Assembly (NCBI GenBank): GCA_033064195.1
Contig: JARBJD010000185.1
Coordinates: forward strand, 62,001 to 126,000
Length of the DNA: 64,000 bases
From: Blattamonas nauphoetae
Taxonomy: Eukaryota; Preaxostyla; Oxymonadida
Direction of reading: 5' to 3'
Part shown: piece by piece, positions 20,909 to 33,533 of the stretch
Layout of the letters: each line of letters begins with the position of its first letter
Position numbering within the stretch: position 1 is the stretch's first letter
Notes under the pieces: generated by a model
The model's input: only the letters and a program-made list of their open reading frames with translations
What the model was told of the DNA's origin: nothing
Database searches by the model: none
Made by a program: the position numbers and the translations under genes

Positions 20909-23900
20909 TCAATCTGCGACTCCAGACTGTTGCGAAACAGAACTGGAATGTGTCGATGGCGGAGTTATCTTCATCATCACGCTCTCCCTCATCTTCCTCG
21001 GTAGATGAGTCATATCATAAAGATTAGAGTCGTGATCTTCGTTCGACTGTCGTAGAATCATCGACAGATCCGCTCCAGTCGGCAAAACTCCCCCCTGACC
21101 CCCCTGCGACTCCTTTATCATCTTAAGAATACCTTCCCGCCCGACACGTTTCACATTGTGTGAATCTGTTGTGTTTGTGTTAGGCACTGTGTCCCGTTCA
21201 CCTCCGCTCTCACCATCCTCACTCCACCCAGCCTCCTTCGCACTTCGTGGCGAGCGAGACCGAATTGGGGTGGCGATTGGATTATCAGAATCAAACACAG
21301 CTAGCTGATCCATTCCTCCGTCCGAGTTCTCGCCTTCCCAATCGTCGTCCTCCCTCTGCCTCCACCACGCTGACCGATGCACAATCTTCTTGTTCGACCG
21401 AATCAGCGGGTTCACTCCCAACAGATCCGACCCACGCGCACCCGACCACTTTCGTCGCTCAGCTTCCTCCAAACGACGCACAGCGGGTGTGGACGTGCTG
21501 TCCTGCGTGCGGTTCAGTTCGACCGATCGCTGGACGCTGAGTGGATACGGCAAATACTTCGAAGCAAGTTTTTCGTATTCGATCCGCTGTGTCGGTGTCT
21601 TCTCTTCGTCCCTCTCCATCGCCTCCTCTTCCGCCTCCTTCCGCTGCATCTTCTCCAACCGCACTTCTTCCAGCAGCGCCTTCTCTTCCCTCTCAAACAC
21701 CAACTTCGACGTCCGAGCGAACCATCGATCCAGTCCTGTCCGTCGTCTCCGAGTGAGCGGTTGGCCTCCCCATAGCACATGCTCCTTGGAGTACCCATCC
21801 TTCGTGTCGAGTGAATCTGTCTCTCCGACGACTTCCTTCTTTCGATCAGCCACTGTTGTGGTCACGACTGTCTGCTCCAACTCCTTTCCGTCGTCATCGT
21901 CGTCGCCTTTTCCGGATGTGTCGGTTCCGGTCTTCCCTTCCATCTCCGCTCGGAGTTGGCGTGCCTTCGCGACGTACACGTTACTTGGCTCGCCCTGTCC
22001 CTTCTCCTCCTTCTCTCGCAGTTCCTTAATTAGCACTTTCGACGTTTCGTGCATCATTTCTCGCGCAATCTGTTCTTCTCGATTGAATGTCGAGCTGATC
22101 CCGACGTTGTGTGAGGCTGGTGTCACTGTCGACGAGATGTCGCGACCGCGTTGGTGGAGAATCGCAGCGACAGTGTTGGTGAACTCTTCGGAGTCTGGAT
22201 TCTGAGAGAAGAGAGGGAGATACAGAAGAGATGAGGAAGGAGTGGCAAAGAACGAGAATCAAGGCGAGAGAACAAAGTGAGATGAAGACAAAGAAAGGAC
22301 ATATGGAACACACAGCCAGCATCTCCCTCACTTTCACTGAATGTCTTTCGTTGATCCGCTCGTTCTCCGACACCGCCTCGACAATCCTCGAATGAGCCTC
22401 CATCCGCTCCTTTCTGTACTTCCGCAGCGCATCCGATCGATCCAAGTCTTTGTCAGATAAACCACGCATTGTCTGCCACACTTTCGGGTCAGCCGTCGTG
22501 AGTGCACTCGCCTTCACATCCACACTCGTTGAACTCATCAATTCCCGCCCTCGCGACTTTTTCGTCTCGCTGAGTGGATTCAGTCTCTGCGATCCTCCGA
22601 ACGGCGTGTCAGCGCTACTCCGCAGACTCCCATTCCGAAGCAGTCCCTTCCCCGACTCCACCGACTGGCTTCGTCTGTGCCTTTCCTCCTCTCCTCGCCC
22701 TCCCCCAATATCCACACGCAGTCCGTCTCCCTTCCCCACACTTTTCTGCATGCTTCCCATCATTTTGGGTCGAACTTTCCGTTTCTCCGGCTTTTTATGG
22801 GCGTCAGCTCGGTCGGGTTTGGTGCCTTCCCATTCTTCGAACACCAGCGGCATTGCAGACGAGCGGAGAGGATGGCGAAGGATGCTCATTTGTTTGTGTG
22901 GATCGGCACTCCATCGATCGTCACGGAATCGTTTGGGAGCGATTGGAATACCGCGTCCCTGCGATTCTTCCAGCGGGTCGTTCTCTGCTTCTGATGTCCG
23001 TTCTCTCTCCTCCTCTCCCATCCCACCGCGTCGTCCTCGCCTTCTCTCTCCTGTTTCCGGTGTCCCAGCCACCGAATGCCGCAGCACGTCCTTCGCTCTC
23101 CTCTTCTCCCTCGTCTCATTCATATTCCTCCTCGACACTTCCAGCGACGACAGAACCGCCGCCTTATTCTGTGAAATCGCTCCATCCGACTTCATCATCC
23201 TTTTGAACAGCGGCGACGAATGTGTCGAGTAGAACGTGAATGGATGGGCTTTGTTGAAGAGCGGCTCCGGATCTCGTGGGTTGTACGCGTCGCGTGGACG
23301 CTCTTTCTCTTCTGGTTCGATGCTTCTCTTCCGCTTGTCTTGTTTCTTCACGGAGAGGAGACTTCGACGTTCCTGACGCTTTTGGTATTGTTCTTGTCGC
23401 TCCAGTTCCTTCTTCTTGAGATCAGAGAGGGTTTCTCGCAGTTCGTTTGAGCCATCCTCGCTTAGAACAACGTTAACTAGCGTGAATTCGCCAAAAGTCA
23501 CTTCGTCTTCGTCGCCGCCAGAAATCGATGGAAGTGTTGCTTCTCGAAATAGAACAGGAATTCCGTAACGAATTCTCGACAGGGAGAGGTGCTTCACTTG
23601 ACTATTCCCTGTTCCCCCCAACGGCACTGGCTGAGAGGAAGGAGAGTGTCGGGTGCTTGGCGTTGTCGGGTCGCTGTTTACGAGCGATTGGGCTGGGGTT
23701 CCTCCAATACTCGAATGATCTCGTTCTGGAATTACGATTGGTGTGGCAAAAAGCTTGTCAATCATCTTTTCAGACGACAAGAAGTATGAATTGTCGCGTG
23801 AGACAAAGATGTTTGTGCACATCTGCGATATCATGCTTTCATTCACATGTGTTCCCATCAGCGTGTGAACAACAAACTGGTAGACCGACAATCGGAAATT

Positions 23901-25169
23901 TGAGGTGAAATAGCGCTTTACGCAATCCAAATGGTTCATTCGAGACTTCTCCCCAGCTGAAGCAGAACGAGATCTTCCTCGCATTTGATGATGAGAATGG
24001 ACGAAAGAAATCAAGATTACTCGAGCCACAACTGATGGCCACAAGGAGAGGCATCTGTCGCGATATGGTTCGAATTGAGGTGAAAGGCCGAGTGATGAGA
24101 AGAATTGGGTGTATAAAAATGATGCTGAATGGAGTAAACTCCCTTGTATTGTGTGTAGACGCGGAATCATTTCGTTTGCTTTCCCAACTGGTGTTGGATC
24201 GACTTCATATTTCGCTTCAAGACTTCGGCGCGCCCTTCCATACTCGTCCCAATCTTTTCCGTCAAAATCTGTGTATGTCAATGTCCCGAACGTACGAACC
24301 AAGATAATCCATGCTAAACAGTTCACAAACTTCAGATGCTCAGCAGAGAGAAAGCTGGATAAATGATCGAAAAAACAATTCAGACATTCCTGTGAATAGC
24401 GGGGAGAATGGAATGAACGTTAATTTCTCATCCTTAGATCCAAAAAGTTCTGCAATTTCTCGTCGCACTGACGATTTCTTCTGGTACGACGATTGTTGCT
24501 GTCTTTGCATTCGTGGCTGAGGAGAATTTCGATCACCTTCGAACACCATGGAATCCCCCATACTCACTCTCTCTCCTGTTGGCATGTTCTCAATAACTGG
24601 TGTTGTCGCTCTTTTCCACTGGAATTGTTGCTTCGGTTCGAACGTGTTCGCAACACCAGCTCCTCCAAAGTTCATTGGTGGAAGCAATCCCATCGAATTA
24701 GACGATGTCAGTGTATATCGAAACTGATTTCTCGTCGATGTAGTCTTTGCCCCAGATGAAATATGGCCCTTTTGTCTTTGAAGCGGTTCAACATGTTCTT
24801 TTTCTGCCTCCGGTTCGCGGGCTTCTTGTTTCAACAGCTCAAGAGCTAGAAAATGATATAAAGGGTAGTAATAGAAGCAGACAAAGCTTCAAGGCTTCAG
24901 TTGGCACAGACGAAAGTTTTAGCGAGTCATCATCACCATAACGGATAGTCTGAAGAACAGATCCTTAGTTTATAATTAATAATACGAAACAGATTGACAT
25001 ACTTGCGGCGTGTTCGATTCCCAGGTCAAATGGAAATGAGATGTCCGGAATGATCGTAAAACGACAGAATATCTCCTAATATAGGAAAGAAACACATGTT
25101 ACCAGCAAGAAAGATAATAAAATAGAGGGACGATACATAAAAATTGGCGAAACTCGGATTTTGAGCCAT
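20909..25169 (-). CDS. Six-exon gene, large charged protein of unknown function
   Basis: Splicing gives one continuous frame of 1,320 residues. Exons on the minus strand are 25169-25137, 25075-25003, 24963-24883, 24845-24386, 24354-22332 and 22201-20909. Introns are 61, 39, 37, 31 and 130 bp with GT-AG ends. All phases agree, which is the main support. The start reads MAQNPSFANFYEIFCRF, followed by a block that looks conserved (SFPFDLGIEHAA). A central block (LFTGIFLSAEHLKFVNCLAW) spans the 31-bp intron. The C-terminal two thirds are highly charged and low in hydrophobic residues, likely disordered, with Arg/Glu/Lys-rich stretches around the 130-bp intron. I do not recognise the family. Further in-frame introns in the long exon cannot be excluded. 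Confidence 0.7.
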
Positions 25170-25650
25170 TGTGAATGAGTGAAGTGGCGAGAAAAAAAGA
25201 TTGTGACTGTGTTTTAGATCACAATAAAATGGTCCGACCAACTCTCAACTATTCTCCATTTATCTCCCGGTTCTCTACTACTTCATTCATCATCGAACAA
25301 TCGTCCATGAAACTTTTATCGTTCGCTTCCATCACCAAAGGATCTTTTGGAAATTGCAAGGCTTACCAGAGCTCTGATCTATTCAAAGACACTCATTCCG
25401 TTTTCTGATTATTTCTCCACCCATGAGTCTCACAAGATGTATTCTCATGTTGCAGGACTCATCATCCGCACCATGATCAATCATCATTCGTAGATCCTCC
25501 ATTCTCCTGCAAATACGAACCTTCCAGAATTTCTTTTATTTCCATCACGTATTTTCATGGAAATCTGTTCAGCAAGTTCTCATTCACCTGCTAACTCGTT
25601 TATCGAGAACCAAACTCTCCCTCACCTCACGTTTTCACTATCAGCAAAAA
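25170..25650. other. Divergent intergenic region
   Basis: This 481-bp gap separates two start codons pointing away from each other (minus gene at 25169, plus gene at 25651), so it should hold both promoters. It is AT-rich near the minus start. No motif is clear enough to call, and no tRNA or other RNA gene is visible. Confidence 0.5.
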
Positions 25651-28600
25651 ATGAACCGAGACCAAAACTTTCTCGTGGTCCTATCCACTTTGCCTTTGTT
25701 GTTAATTCAACAGAGGTTTGTATTTTACCTTTCTTCTTGATATCTCCTCCTCTATCGTCAAATAGTCAATGTTTATCTCACCACCTGACGAAATCCCGTT
25801 TGCATCTCTTCTGATTTCATCTTTTCTTGCTCTTCCAGTCCATTTGCTCAAGCAATTGTCGGCATCAAAACCAATCTGAACACCATCCAAAACGGTGATT
25901 ACATCTCTTTGTATCTCTCGTCAATGGCTGAATCCTCGTTCATACCTCCTCAAAAGATGAATCTCTTCTCTCGAGTCTGATTTTCTCCTTTTTTTAATCG
26001 ACATTAGCGAGCCGTTTCACGATCTCTCGATTCTCTCCTCAACTCGACCCTTCAAAACGATGTGTCTGACCTTTCTCGCACAATCAAGATTGCTGCTGAA
26101 GATTGTGAACGTCTGTCGCTCCAACACTCCAAAACACCGATCGAGCAACACTCCATCTTTCTTGGCTTCACCGAACAGAACTCAGAACCTTCAACCCCGT
26201 CGTCTCCATCATCACCTGGAGATCAGATCAAAAATGAAGTTATGTTCTCCATCCCTCACTATCTGCGTGGAGATACCATTGTTGACGAAGATGCGGCCAA
26301 AACTGATCTGTCCGAAACTAGATTTGCTGATTTGTCGATTTTCCCACAACTCGACGAACTTATTACATCAATAACAAACTCTACCTGGACTTCATTTCCA
26401 GTGACACTCATTTTGACCGATTCAACTCCCGAATCCATCCTGAAGCAGAAATCCAAACCAAAAGCTTCACCAGCCACACGCGCAGAATTTAATGATCAAT
26501 GCGAAGGCATGTACATCTCGCATCAACCCCTTCTGTTGTCAGAACCGGTGATCTTTGACACTACTTTCTGTAAACTGATCAACTCTCCAACATTCGCATT
26601 TCCTGTCCAACTCAATGGAAATAAGGTTTCTGACCTGACTTTGCAGTGTTTCAGCCCCTTCCTCAAAGCTCCACTGCTCTTCTCCATCAAACAGTCAGAT
26701 TTTGTAGCCTCACCGTCCGGATCAACCATCTCCATTATTCCGGCGACAAAACCAATCCACAAAATCCCTGTCACGACCCAAATTTCAGTTGCTCCTTGTA
26801 TATGCGATTCGCCGAACTTAGCTGTTGAAATGAAGACCCTCGCTCCACCCTCTCCAGACATGGCTCGTCACGCCACCCCCATCCCACCCACAAGCGATGC
26901 CACCGCTGATTCCCTTAGTCCAATGAACCAGCCTCTTTCCCCAGCCACCACTCCAATAATCTCACCACATGCGTCTCATACACCACCCACTCGGCCACTC
27001 TTCACACCCAAAATCCCGCGCCACCTCGGGTTGTTCACAGTCGCCGAATTAAGCTCCATCTCGCCATGCAGTTCTGCCACCTCACCATCCTCGGAAGAGA
27101 CAGCGGAGATCACGAACCCAATCGCAACACCAGTTCTCACAAAGGAAGAAGAAGAAGAAGAAAAGGAGGAGGAATCGCCCCCAATGGATGACACGACACC
27201 AACACACTCGCTCCCTTCCTCCCCACACATCACATCAAAAGGCCCCGAGTCACCATCGACAGCATCGCGAGCATCGTTCTCCTCGCTCACCGCAGATTCG
27301 CCGGAACTGATTTCGATAGCTGATCTCGCCGATCTGGTCGGGCTCAGCACTTTCCCGTCGTCGGTTGTTGTGGAAGAGAAGAAGAAGAAGAAGAAGAGCA
27401 TGTTTGGCTGGCTGACGGGATTCGGAAGGAAGGAACCGAAGAATCTCAACACAGCTGAGATCGAGACCGAGAAAGAACAAACTGACGAAAGGGTTGGGAT
27501 GGAAGAAGCGGCTGAGCCAGAAACAGGAGAGCTCGAAGCGAAACAAGAGGCAGAAGAGCATTTTGAAGAACTCGCACTGGAAACGCTCTCCCCAGCCGTC
27601 CTCCCACCCATTTCAGAAGAGGAACAGGACGAGCCAGTCTCAGAATCGTCTCACCCAGCCCGAAGAAGAAGTAAGCCACTCATCTTCCAGATTCTGACTG
27701 TCCTCATCGCCTTCCTTCGCTGGCTGTTCAACACAACTGTCGTCGTTGGAAACAAAATCATCACGTCCATCGCCGATTTCATCACCTCTCACATCCCACG
27801 CACTTCGAAGTCCTCTCCCTCGTCTCCAAAGAAATCCCTCAAGAAATCCCTCAAATCTCGACTTAAACCAGTCATAGCCACACTTGCGTCTCCGTTTGAA
27901 GCGTGGAGTGTGTTAGAGATCGTCCTTCTCGCTGTGATCGGCACTTTCGTCCTGGTCTGCTTCGTGTTCGTCTGCGTCTCTCTCTTCGGCGGAACAATGC
28001 CAACATTCGCTGCGACCACCAATCTTCAGTCAGCTGTGTACGTCTCCCGCTCGAAGAACAAGCCCACACTCGAAATTTCTCCGAAACGGACCCAAAACGA
28101 ATATTTGCGAATTGCGGTCACCGGAACCAATGTAAATGGGATTCCGGATCGAAAGGAGAAGGATGATGGATGGAGTGATCTTCCATTCGACACAGACACT
28201 CTTTCCAACCCCATCGTCAAGCACGGAAACTCTCTGACATTTTATCCGACTGACCATTCCTCTGATTCTGCCCTTAAAGATGACGCAAGCAAGACAACAA
28301 TCTTCAAAATCGACACCGAAGGAGTCCACGCGGCTCAGGCAACGTTTGACACGCTCGATGTGAACTCTCTCACCATCCAAGACGATTTCAGTGTCGACAC
28401 ACACAAACTGACTGTCGGCTCGCTCCTTCTCGACGGAACAACAAACACAATCGAGACAGGAAGCGATCTGTCGATTGTCGGAACGAAGAATGTGAAAACT
28501 GGAGCGAAGAATGCGGCTCAGAAGGTTGTGTTCTCAAATGTCGACTTGGACCTGAACGGGAACTCGATTGTGAATGGTCGTGTGGAGGATTTGTCGCTCG

Positions 28601-29511
28601 TCCGAATCGGCGAAATCGAAGCAGCATCAATCACAACAAACACAGTCAACAGTGAAACGGTCACAGTGAACACGATATCCACTCAGAGTGTCGAGAGCGA
28701 GACAGTGGAGACAAGGAAGATTGTGATTCACGGCACAGAAGAACAAGAGAAGCCCAAATTCAAAGTTCACGGAACAACCACGCCGTCATCGATCGAGTTG
28801 GACGAGGCCGGGCATCTGAAGATCAACGGAGACGGTGTTGTGATCGACTCGAATCTGACAGTGAAGAACACGCTGTCCGTCGAAGCATCTTCCTCCAACG
28901 TCGCCTCTCCTCTTCTCAGCATCGGTCCTTCTGCTCCAACCACCGCCACTGTGAGCATTGTTTCGACAGAACCACAATCAACCTCATCCTCTTCATCATC
29001 TTCAGCCTCTCCCGTCTCTCTCTTCATCTCCGGCGGGATCGTCAGCGAGAATGGACGAAGACAGACCGCGTTCGTCAAAGTGAATCCGCAACAGACATTC
29101 AACACTCTCTCCATCAACACCGACGAGCTCGCTGAGGAGACAACCATTCTGGTCACAATCAAGTCGTACCGTGGCTTTGGGACAGCTCTCTTCAAGATCG
29201 CCCCCGAGGCGCCTAATTCGGCTCCGACCCAAAAGAAAGCAGAACGGAAGGGAATTCTGTCAAGCAAAGAAAAGAAGCCGGTCGTGGTGTCGACTGGGTT
29301 CAAATGCATTGCTCTGCATAACACAGGCATTGTTCAGTCGATCGGTGTCGATGCGACATCCCAACAGGCACTTGTGACGCTTCTCAATCCGACAAGCCCT
29401 GCTGTGACCTTCTCTGAGGCTGATGTGATTGTTGAAGTGTATTTGCAGAATCTTGTGGATTCGTCGTATCGGTTGAAGGTGGCAGAATCGAACACGGTAA
29501 AGGCATCTTAA
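25651..29511 (+). CDS. Membrane protein with acidic tail and beta-stalk domain
   Basis: Exons 25651-25715, 25839-25974 and 26008-29511 join in frame to 1,234 residues. The introns are 123 and 33 bp (GT-AG). The N-terminus (MNRDQNFLVVLSTLPLLL) could be a signal peptide. The first half is Pro/Ser/Thr/Glu-rich with a poly-Glu run and a KKKKKK stretch. Two hydrophobic segments follow: one near nt 27685-27790 (FQILTVLIAFLRWLF) and a clear membrane helix at about nt 27913-27990 (EIVLLAVIGTFVLVCFVFVC). After it comes a Thr/Val/Asn-rich region with repeating VNSLTIQD, TVGSLLLDG and VNSETVTVNTIS strands, like beta-stalks of trimeric fibres. A compact end domain finishes the protein. Family not recognised. 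An extracellular fibrous domain is inferred. Confidence 0.7.
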
Positions 29512-29600
29512 TCAGTCAATCTAACATTATCATCTCATTCTATATCACATATTTAAGTAATTAACTCATTTTTCGACATTTTTTGTGAAGAGAGGATTGG

Positions 29601-30713
29601 AAAACGACGTTTCAATTTGTGTGAAATGGGACCCAATCTTCTTAACTTTGTTCCCTCCATAGTTACTCTCCTGAAATTGTATCATGCAACTTTCCGTTGT
29701 CCATTTCTCAATTTCGCTTCTAAATCACAGAGCCATGTTACCCATATTTCATTTTTTGGGCTTCACAAAACACGCGAATTACCAAACCGAAACCCAAAAG
29801 TGAAGAAGAATGAATAGATGATGAAAGAACAGAATCGAACCGAAGCGGGATTGCGACGGATCAAAGGTGGTCTGGCCAAATTTTCTTGTTTCATTGGTTG
29901 ATCTGTCTTTTTCATTATTTTGCTCGCTTTTCTTCATTTTTAGACTTTTATTGTAGACCTGTCTTACAGGAACAATATACTTGAAGAAATTTCCGAAACA
30001 TCACGGAAACAAGGAAAAGACAAACTGGGTTGGAGGGATCGCGGACAGAAGACTGTATCAAGCACTTCCAGAGTAAAGCATATCTTCATCAACAGGGTAT
30101 TCTCTTTTTTTCTTCCATAATCGAATCAATATCGTCAAAGAAAACAGGCTCAAGTGCGGCAGTCACTCGTGAAATGAGCCATCCCTATCTCACGATCGCT
30201 TCAGTGGAAGTTTCTAATTTTCTAGAATTGATAACGATGAACAGTATTAATCAGTTACACACCATATTTAGCACTTTCTACTGACGAGTTTCCACGGGGT
30301 GAAACCGCCTCCAATTATCGCTACACATCCGAAGATCAGCGTTGATGACTACGCCAGCTTCTTGACTTCGAATGCAATAGTCTGACATTCTTTTCTCATT
30401 TCCTCACTCTCCTTTTATCAAAAAGTGAAGATCTTCCGTTGATGCCAATTTCCTCAAATAAAAGGAATGTCATCTCGACAACTAGAATTTTGGAGAACAT
30501 TAACCTCTATTTCAACAACAGTGCGGGCTAAAATACTTTTACAATTTTTTGTGGAGATAAAGTCTCATTTTCAGTGTTCGATTTCTGGATATTAAAGCAT
30601 TTTCACGTTTAATGGACACTATTTCTGAAATAGTCATGAGTGATTAGTGGTCTCCAAAAAATTAGGAAGGATACAAAAGTTGGGTCCCATTTCACACATT
30701 TGAACAGCGTTTT
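29601..30713. mobile_element. MITE-like element with 35-bp inverted ends
   Basis: Ends at 29601-29635 and 30680-30713 are imperfect inverted repeats sharing TGTGTGAAATGGGACCCAA and an outer AAAACG. The 1.1-kb interior is AT-rich and has no supported gene; the longest frame, 30030-30284, has no recognisable content. Flanks do not show an evident target duplication. It lies between convergently ending genes, so it interrupts nothing. Confidence 0.55.
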
Positions 30714-30879
30714 AATCGGCTTATTCAAAAAATGACTTCTATCCAATCATAAAAATGTTATCGGGCGATAAAAACAGAAGAACGAAGGATCATATCTAGA
30801 TTATGAATCAGCGTGGAGAATCAGAGAGACGGTGAAAATAAAGAGTTTGGTGAAATGACAATAGAGAGGTAAAAACTCA

Positions 30880-32612
30880 CTACGTTTCGTGAGTTTCGTT
30901 GGGGACAACAGTGCTGAAAGAGTCTTGAGCGAATGAACTCAATGTTATTCGATTTGGACCCAATATGAGGATAACGAGGACCGCGATGAGAACGACAACA
31001 AGAAGGACGATAAAGAGGAATTGACGGTTGAATTCTTTTTTCTCCTTAGCTTTGAGGATTGTTCTTTGCTTTTCTAGTCTCTTCTCTTCTTCAGAAGAGA
31101 GTGGGAACACGTCAGCGAGTGAGAGGCAGAGCTTCATCCAGTGAGAGTGTACTCTGAATGTCCTCATTGAGGATCGTTCACCATAAACAAATCGTTTGAA
31201 CGGCATCATCATCCCATGTTGTTCATTGTGGGAAAAGTCCAAAACTGGTTCAATGAAATACTCTGGTTTCCATTTCGCGCTTTCAACGGAAATCATTCCG
31301 TCATTTGGACCCTCCAGTTGGTATAAGGTTGAATAGAACGGTGAGAAGATTGAGCGTCGGCCAGTCGTGCTGGCGATCGTTCTGAAGCGGACTCCGCATG
31401 AGGCTTCGAACGACTCAACTTGAGAATTGAATGCCTCGCAATGTGGATGAATACAATCAACACAGCCTGTCACATCGATTCCTAGGAAGTAGAAGTTCCG
31501 GTTTGGTTTAGACGGGGGATACTTGATTCCGTTGATGGTGTTCCAGTTGGATGGATATTTCTGAGTGTTTTGGGGAGTAGAAGTGGGAGGAGAAGGTTTA
31601 TCTGTCTTTGAAATGGCTTGTGATAGTTGTTGTTTGTGTGATGGAGATTTTGTTGTTGATTTTGTTTTTCGTTTCTTGGAGAGTGGAGAGATGGACGATT
31701 GACCGTCCGTAACAGCAGACAAAGGTTGAGTGGAAGATTTTTTCCCTTCTGAAACAATTTCAGCTATCTGCACAGGCTGTAAGGGGAGAGATTGTGGTTG
31801 AGTTCTGGTTGGACCCTTCCACTTTGGATAATCTGGGATTTTTATGTTGTGCCACCAACAATATAGTTGATATGTCAGGCCAATCGGTGTGTTTTTCACA
31901 ACAGCCATTCCGGACGCTCCACCGAGGTGGGGAGTTGAGAATGTGGTGAGAGAGGCGATATGCTGAGATGAAGTTAATAGATGAAAATAATACTTTATGA
32001 AAGTTTAGATGTCTGTAGTTCCATAGCATGTGTCGAGAGACGATTCCTCCAAAAGAATGAGCGATCAGGTGCACTTTATCTGTATCGTACTTTTTGAGGG
32101 TTTCTTCAACGGTTCTTTTTAACGTCTTGACAAATGTATGGAAAAAAGGGAGATGAGATACTATTGCTTGCTTGTCAGCACCAGCACAAAAGTAGAGAGA
32201 GGCGATCTCGACATTAAAGCCATTTGCGATAAGGAGAGGGCGGATATTTACAAAATATGCCCAACCATCCCATCCTATATGCTTATCGCTGTTGAATAGA
32301 GTTGCTTGGACAATGTCGAATCGTGTCACACCATGACAGAGGATGATTGGATATGTCTCTGAAAAACAAGCAAAGAATCATACAAAGCGAAAATGAAATA
32401 CTGGAATGTGACAGAAACATGGTAAAGATATTATCTATGTCAGTTAGTGAGTTGAATGATTTAGAGAATTGATCCGACTCACTATTTTGTTTAATCCAAA
32501 CACAATGTCCGTCATTTCTGCATTTCCCCATTGGTTCTTTGGGAGAAAAAAGACATTGGAGAGTGTGGCGAGATGTATGATTGAAAGATGGGAAAAGCGG
32601 AAGAATCGTCAT
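30880..32612 (-). CDS. Alpha/beta-hydrolase lipase, C-terminally membrane anchored
   Basis: Exons 32612-32483, 32358-31994 and 31962-30880 join in frame to 525 residues, ending in TAG. The introns are 124 and 31 bp. The fold signature of triacylglycerol lipases is clear. YPIILCHGV (oxyanion strand) begins near residue 46. KVHLIAHSFGG carries the GxSxG-type nucleophile elbow with Ser about 145. HIASLTTFSTPHLGG follows directly across the 31-bp intron. NDGMISVESAKW supplies the likely catalytic Asp, and the downstream SHNEQHG the His. A Ser/Lys/Pro-rich insert of about 100 residues separates the halves. A membrane helix near the C-terminus (FLFIVLLVVVLIAVLVILIL) would anchor it. Probable substrate is lipid ester. 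The N-terminus has a CRNDGHC motif and no strong signal peptide. Confidence 0.8.
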
Positions 32613-33331
32613 TAGTGGAGTCGTTTGAACCACTTGACTTCAATATGCTCATTTGCTTCGGTGGATCCAGTTGTGATTTCGAGGCAGAGAGGAGAAGGGA
32701 GGTTGGTGAAAATTCCAGGCTGTTCCTCCCCGTCCACGAACAGTTTTGCGACTCTCGTCGACATGTTCACTCGAATCGCAGCTGTCTGCCCAATTTCAAC
32801 GCACGCCTTGTTTGTTCCTTCTGGCTTGAACTCTCTCCCTCCTTGCCACAATCGTCCACTCCAAAGAAAGAAGTCGCCCCCAGTTCCATTGGGATAGTTT
32901 CCGTCCTGATCTTGGACGGCATTGAGCGGGAGAGGATGCTTGAGGAAGCCAAGCACTGAAAAGATGAATAGAGAGAAGGAGATACTCACATAGTAGATGT
33001 CGTTTTCAATTATTTGGATTTTGAGCTCCCATTCTCCCTCGTAGATAGGAAAAGTGAAGGCTGATCTCCATGAATCGTTCTTCTTTAATGGCACGATTTG
33101 CTTGAGTGTGGTCGGAGTGAGTGCATGAGCATCACTGTCGTATGTTTGGAGTGATTTAGTTCCAACCCAAATTGGTAGATCAGACAGATGGAGTTTCAGT
33201 TCTTTTAAAATGAGAATCAGTCTCTCCTCTTCTTCCTTGTGCTGTCTTCGGAGAGCGGTGATGGCATTGATGAGTTGAGTGTTCTCTTCTTTCAGGTCTA
33301 AGATTGTTTGCGAGTCGAGTGTTGGTGGCAT
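32612..33331 (-). CDS. Coiled-coil plus SPRY-like domain protein
   Basis: From ATG 33331 to TAA, 239 codons as read. A 30-bp in-frame GT-AG segment at 32956-32985 is probably an intron, because removing it turns YYVSISFSLF... into YYVMLGFLKHPLPLN and closes a normal-looking strand. Residues 8-45 form a coiled coil (LKEENTQLINAITALRRQ). The rest resembles SPRY/B30.2-like lectin folds: GEWELKIQI, GGDFFLWSGRLW, VDGEEQPGIFTNLP, and a final IEVKWFKRL strand. A truncated relative is encoded at 50623-51517. Such domains bind protein or other ligands. No enzyme activity is implied. The stop codon overlaps the lipase start codon by one base (TAATG). Confidence 0.7.
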   Translation of the reverse strand: MPPTLDSQTILDLKEENTQLINAITALRRQHKEEEERLILILKELKLHLSDLPIWVGTKSLQTYDSDAHALTPTTLKQIVPLKKNDSWRSAFTFPIYEGEWELKIQIIENDIYYVSISFSLFIFSVLGFLKHPLPLNAVQDQDGNYPNGTGGDFFLWSGRLWQGGREFKPEGTNKACVEIGQTAAIRVNMSTRVAKLFVDGEEQPGIFTNLPSPLCLEITTGSTEANEHIEVKWFKRLH

Positions 33332-33533
33332 CGATTGATATGTTTTGATCGAACCCTAAATGAATTTGTTCAGGAAAAAGTCTTTCAGATAACTGTTAGC
33401 AGTGTATAGAAATTCGATGAACGGGACAATGAGGACATACGAGTCGAAAAGAAAATGCATTCAAGGACTCAATCGCAACTTTTAACAGTAAGACTTGATC
33501 AAACCATACTTCGCATTTTTGTCGTTCAATCTG
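33332..33533. other. Short divergent intergenic region
   Basis: Only 202 bp separate the SPRY-like gene start (minus) from the ATG at 33534 (plus). Both promoters must fit here. No specific element can be called. Confidence 0.45.

Noticed and set aside
24998-25025. tRNA gene suggested by a B-box-like GTGTTCGATTCCC
   Set aside because: No anticodon arm or acceptor stem fits around it, and it lies opposite a coding exon of the minus-strand gene.
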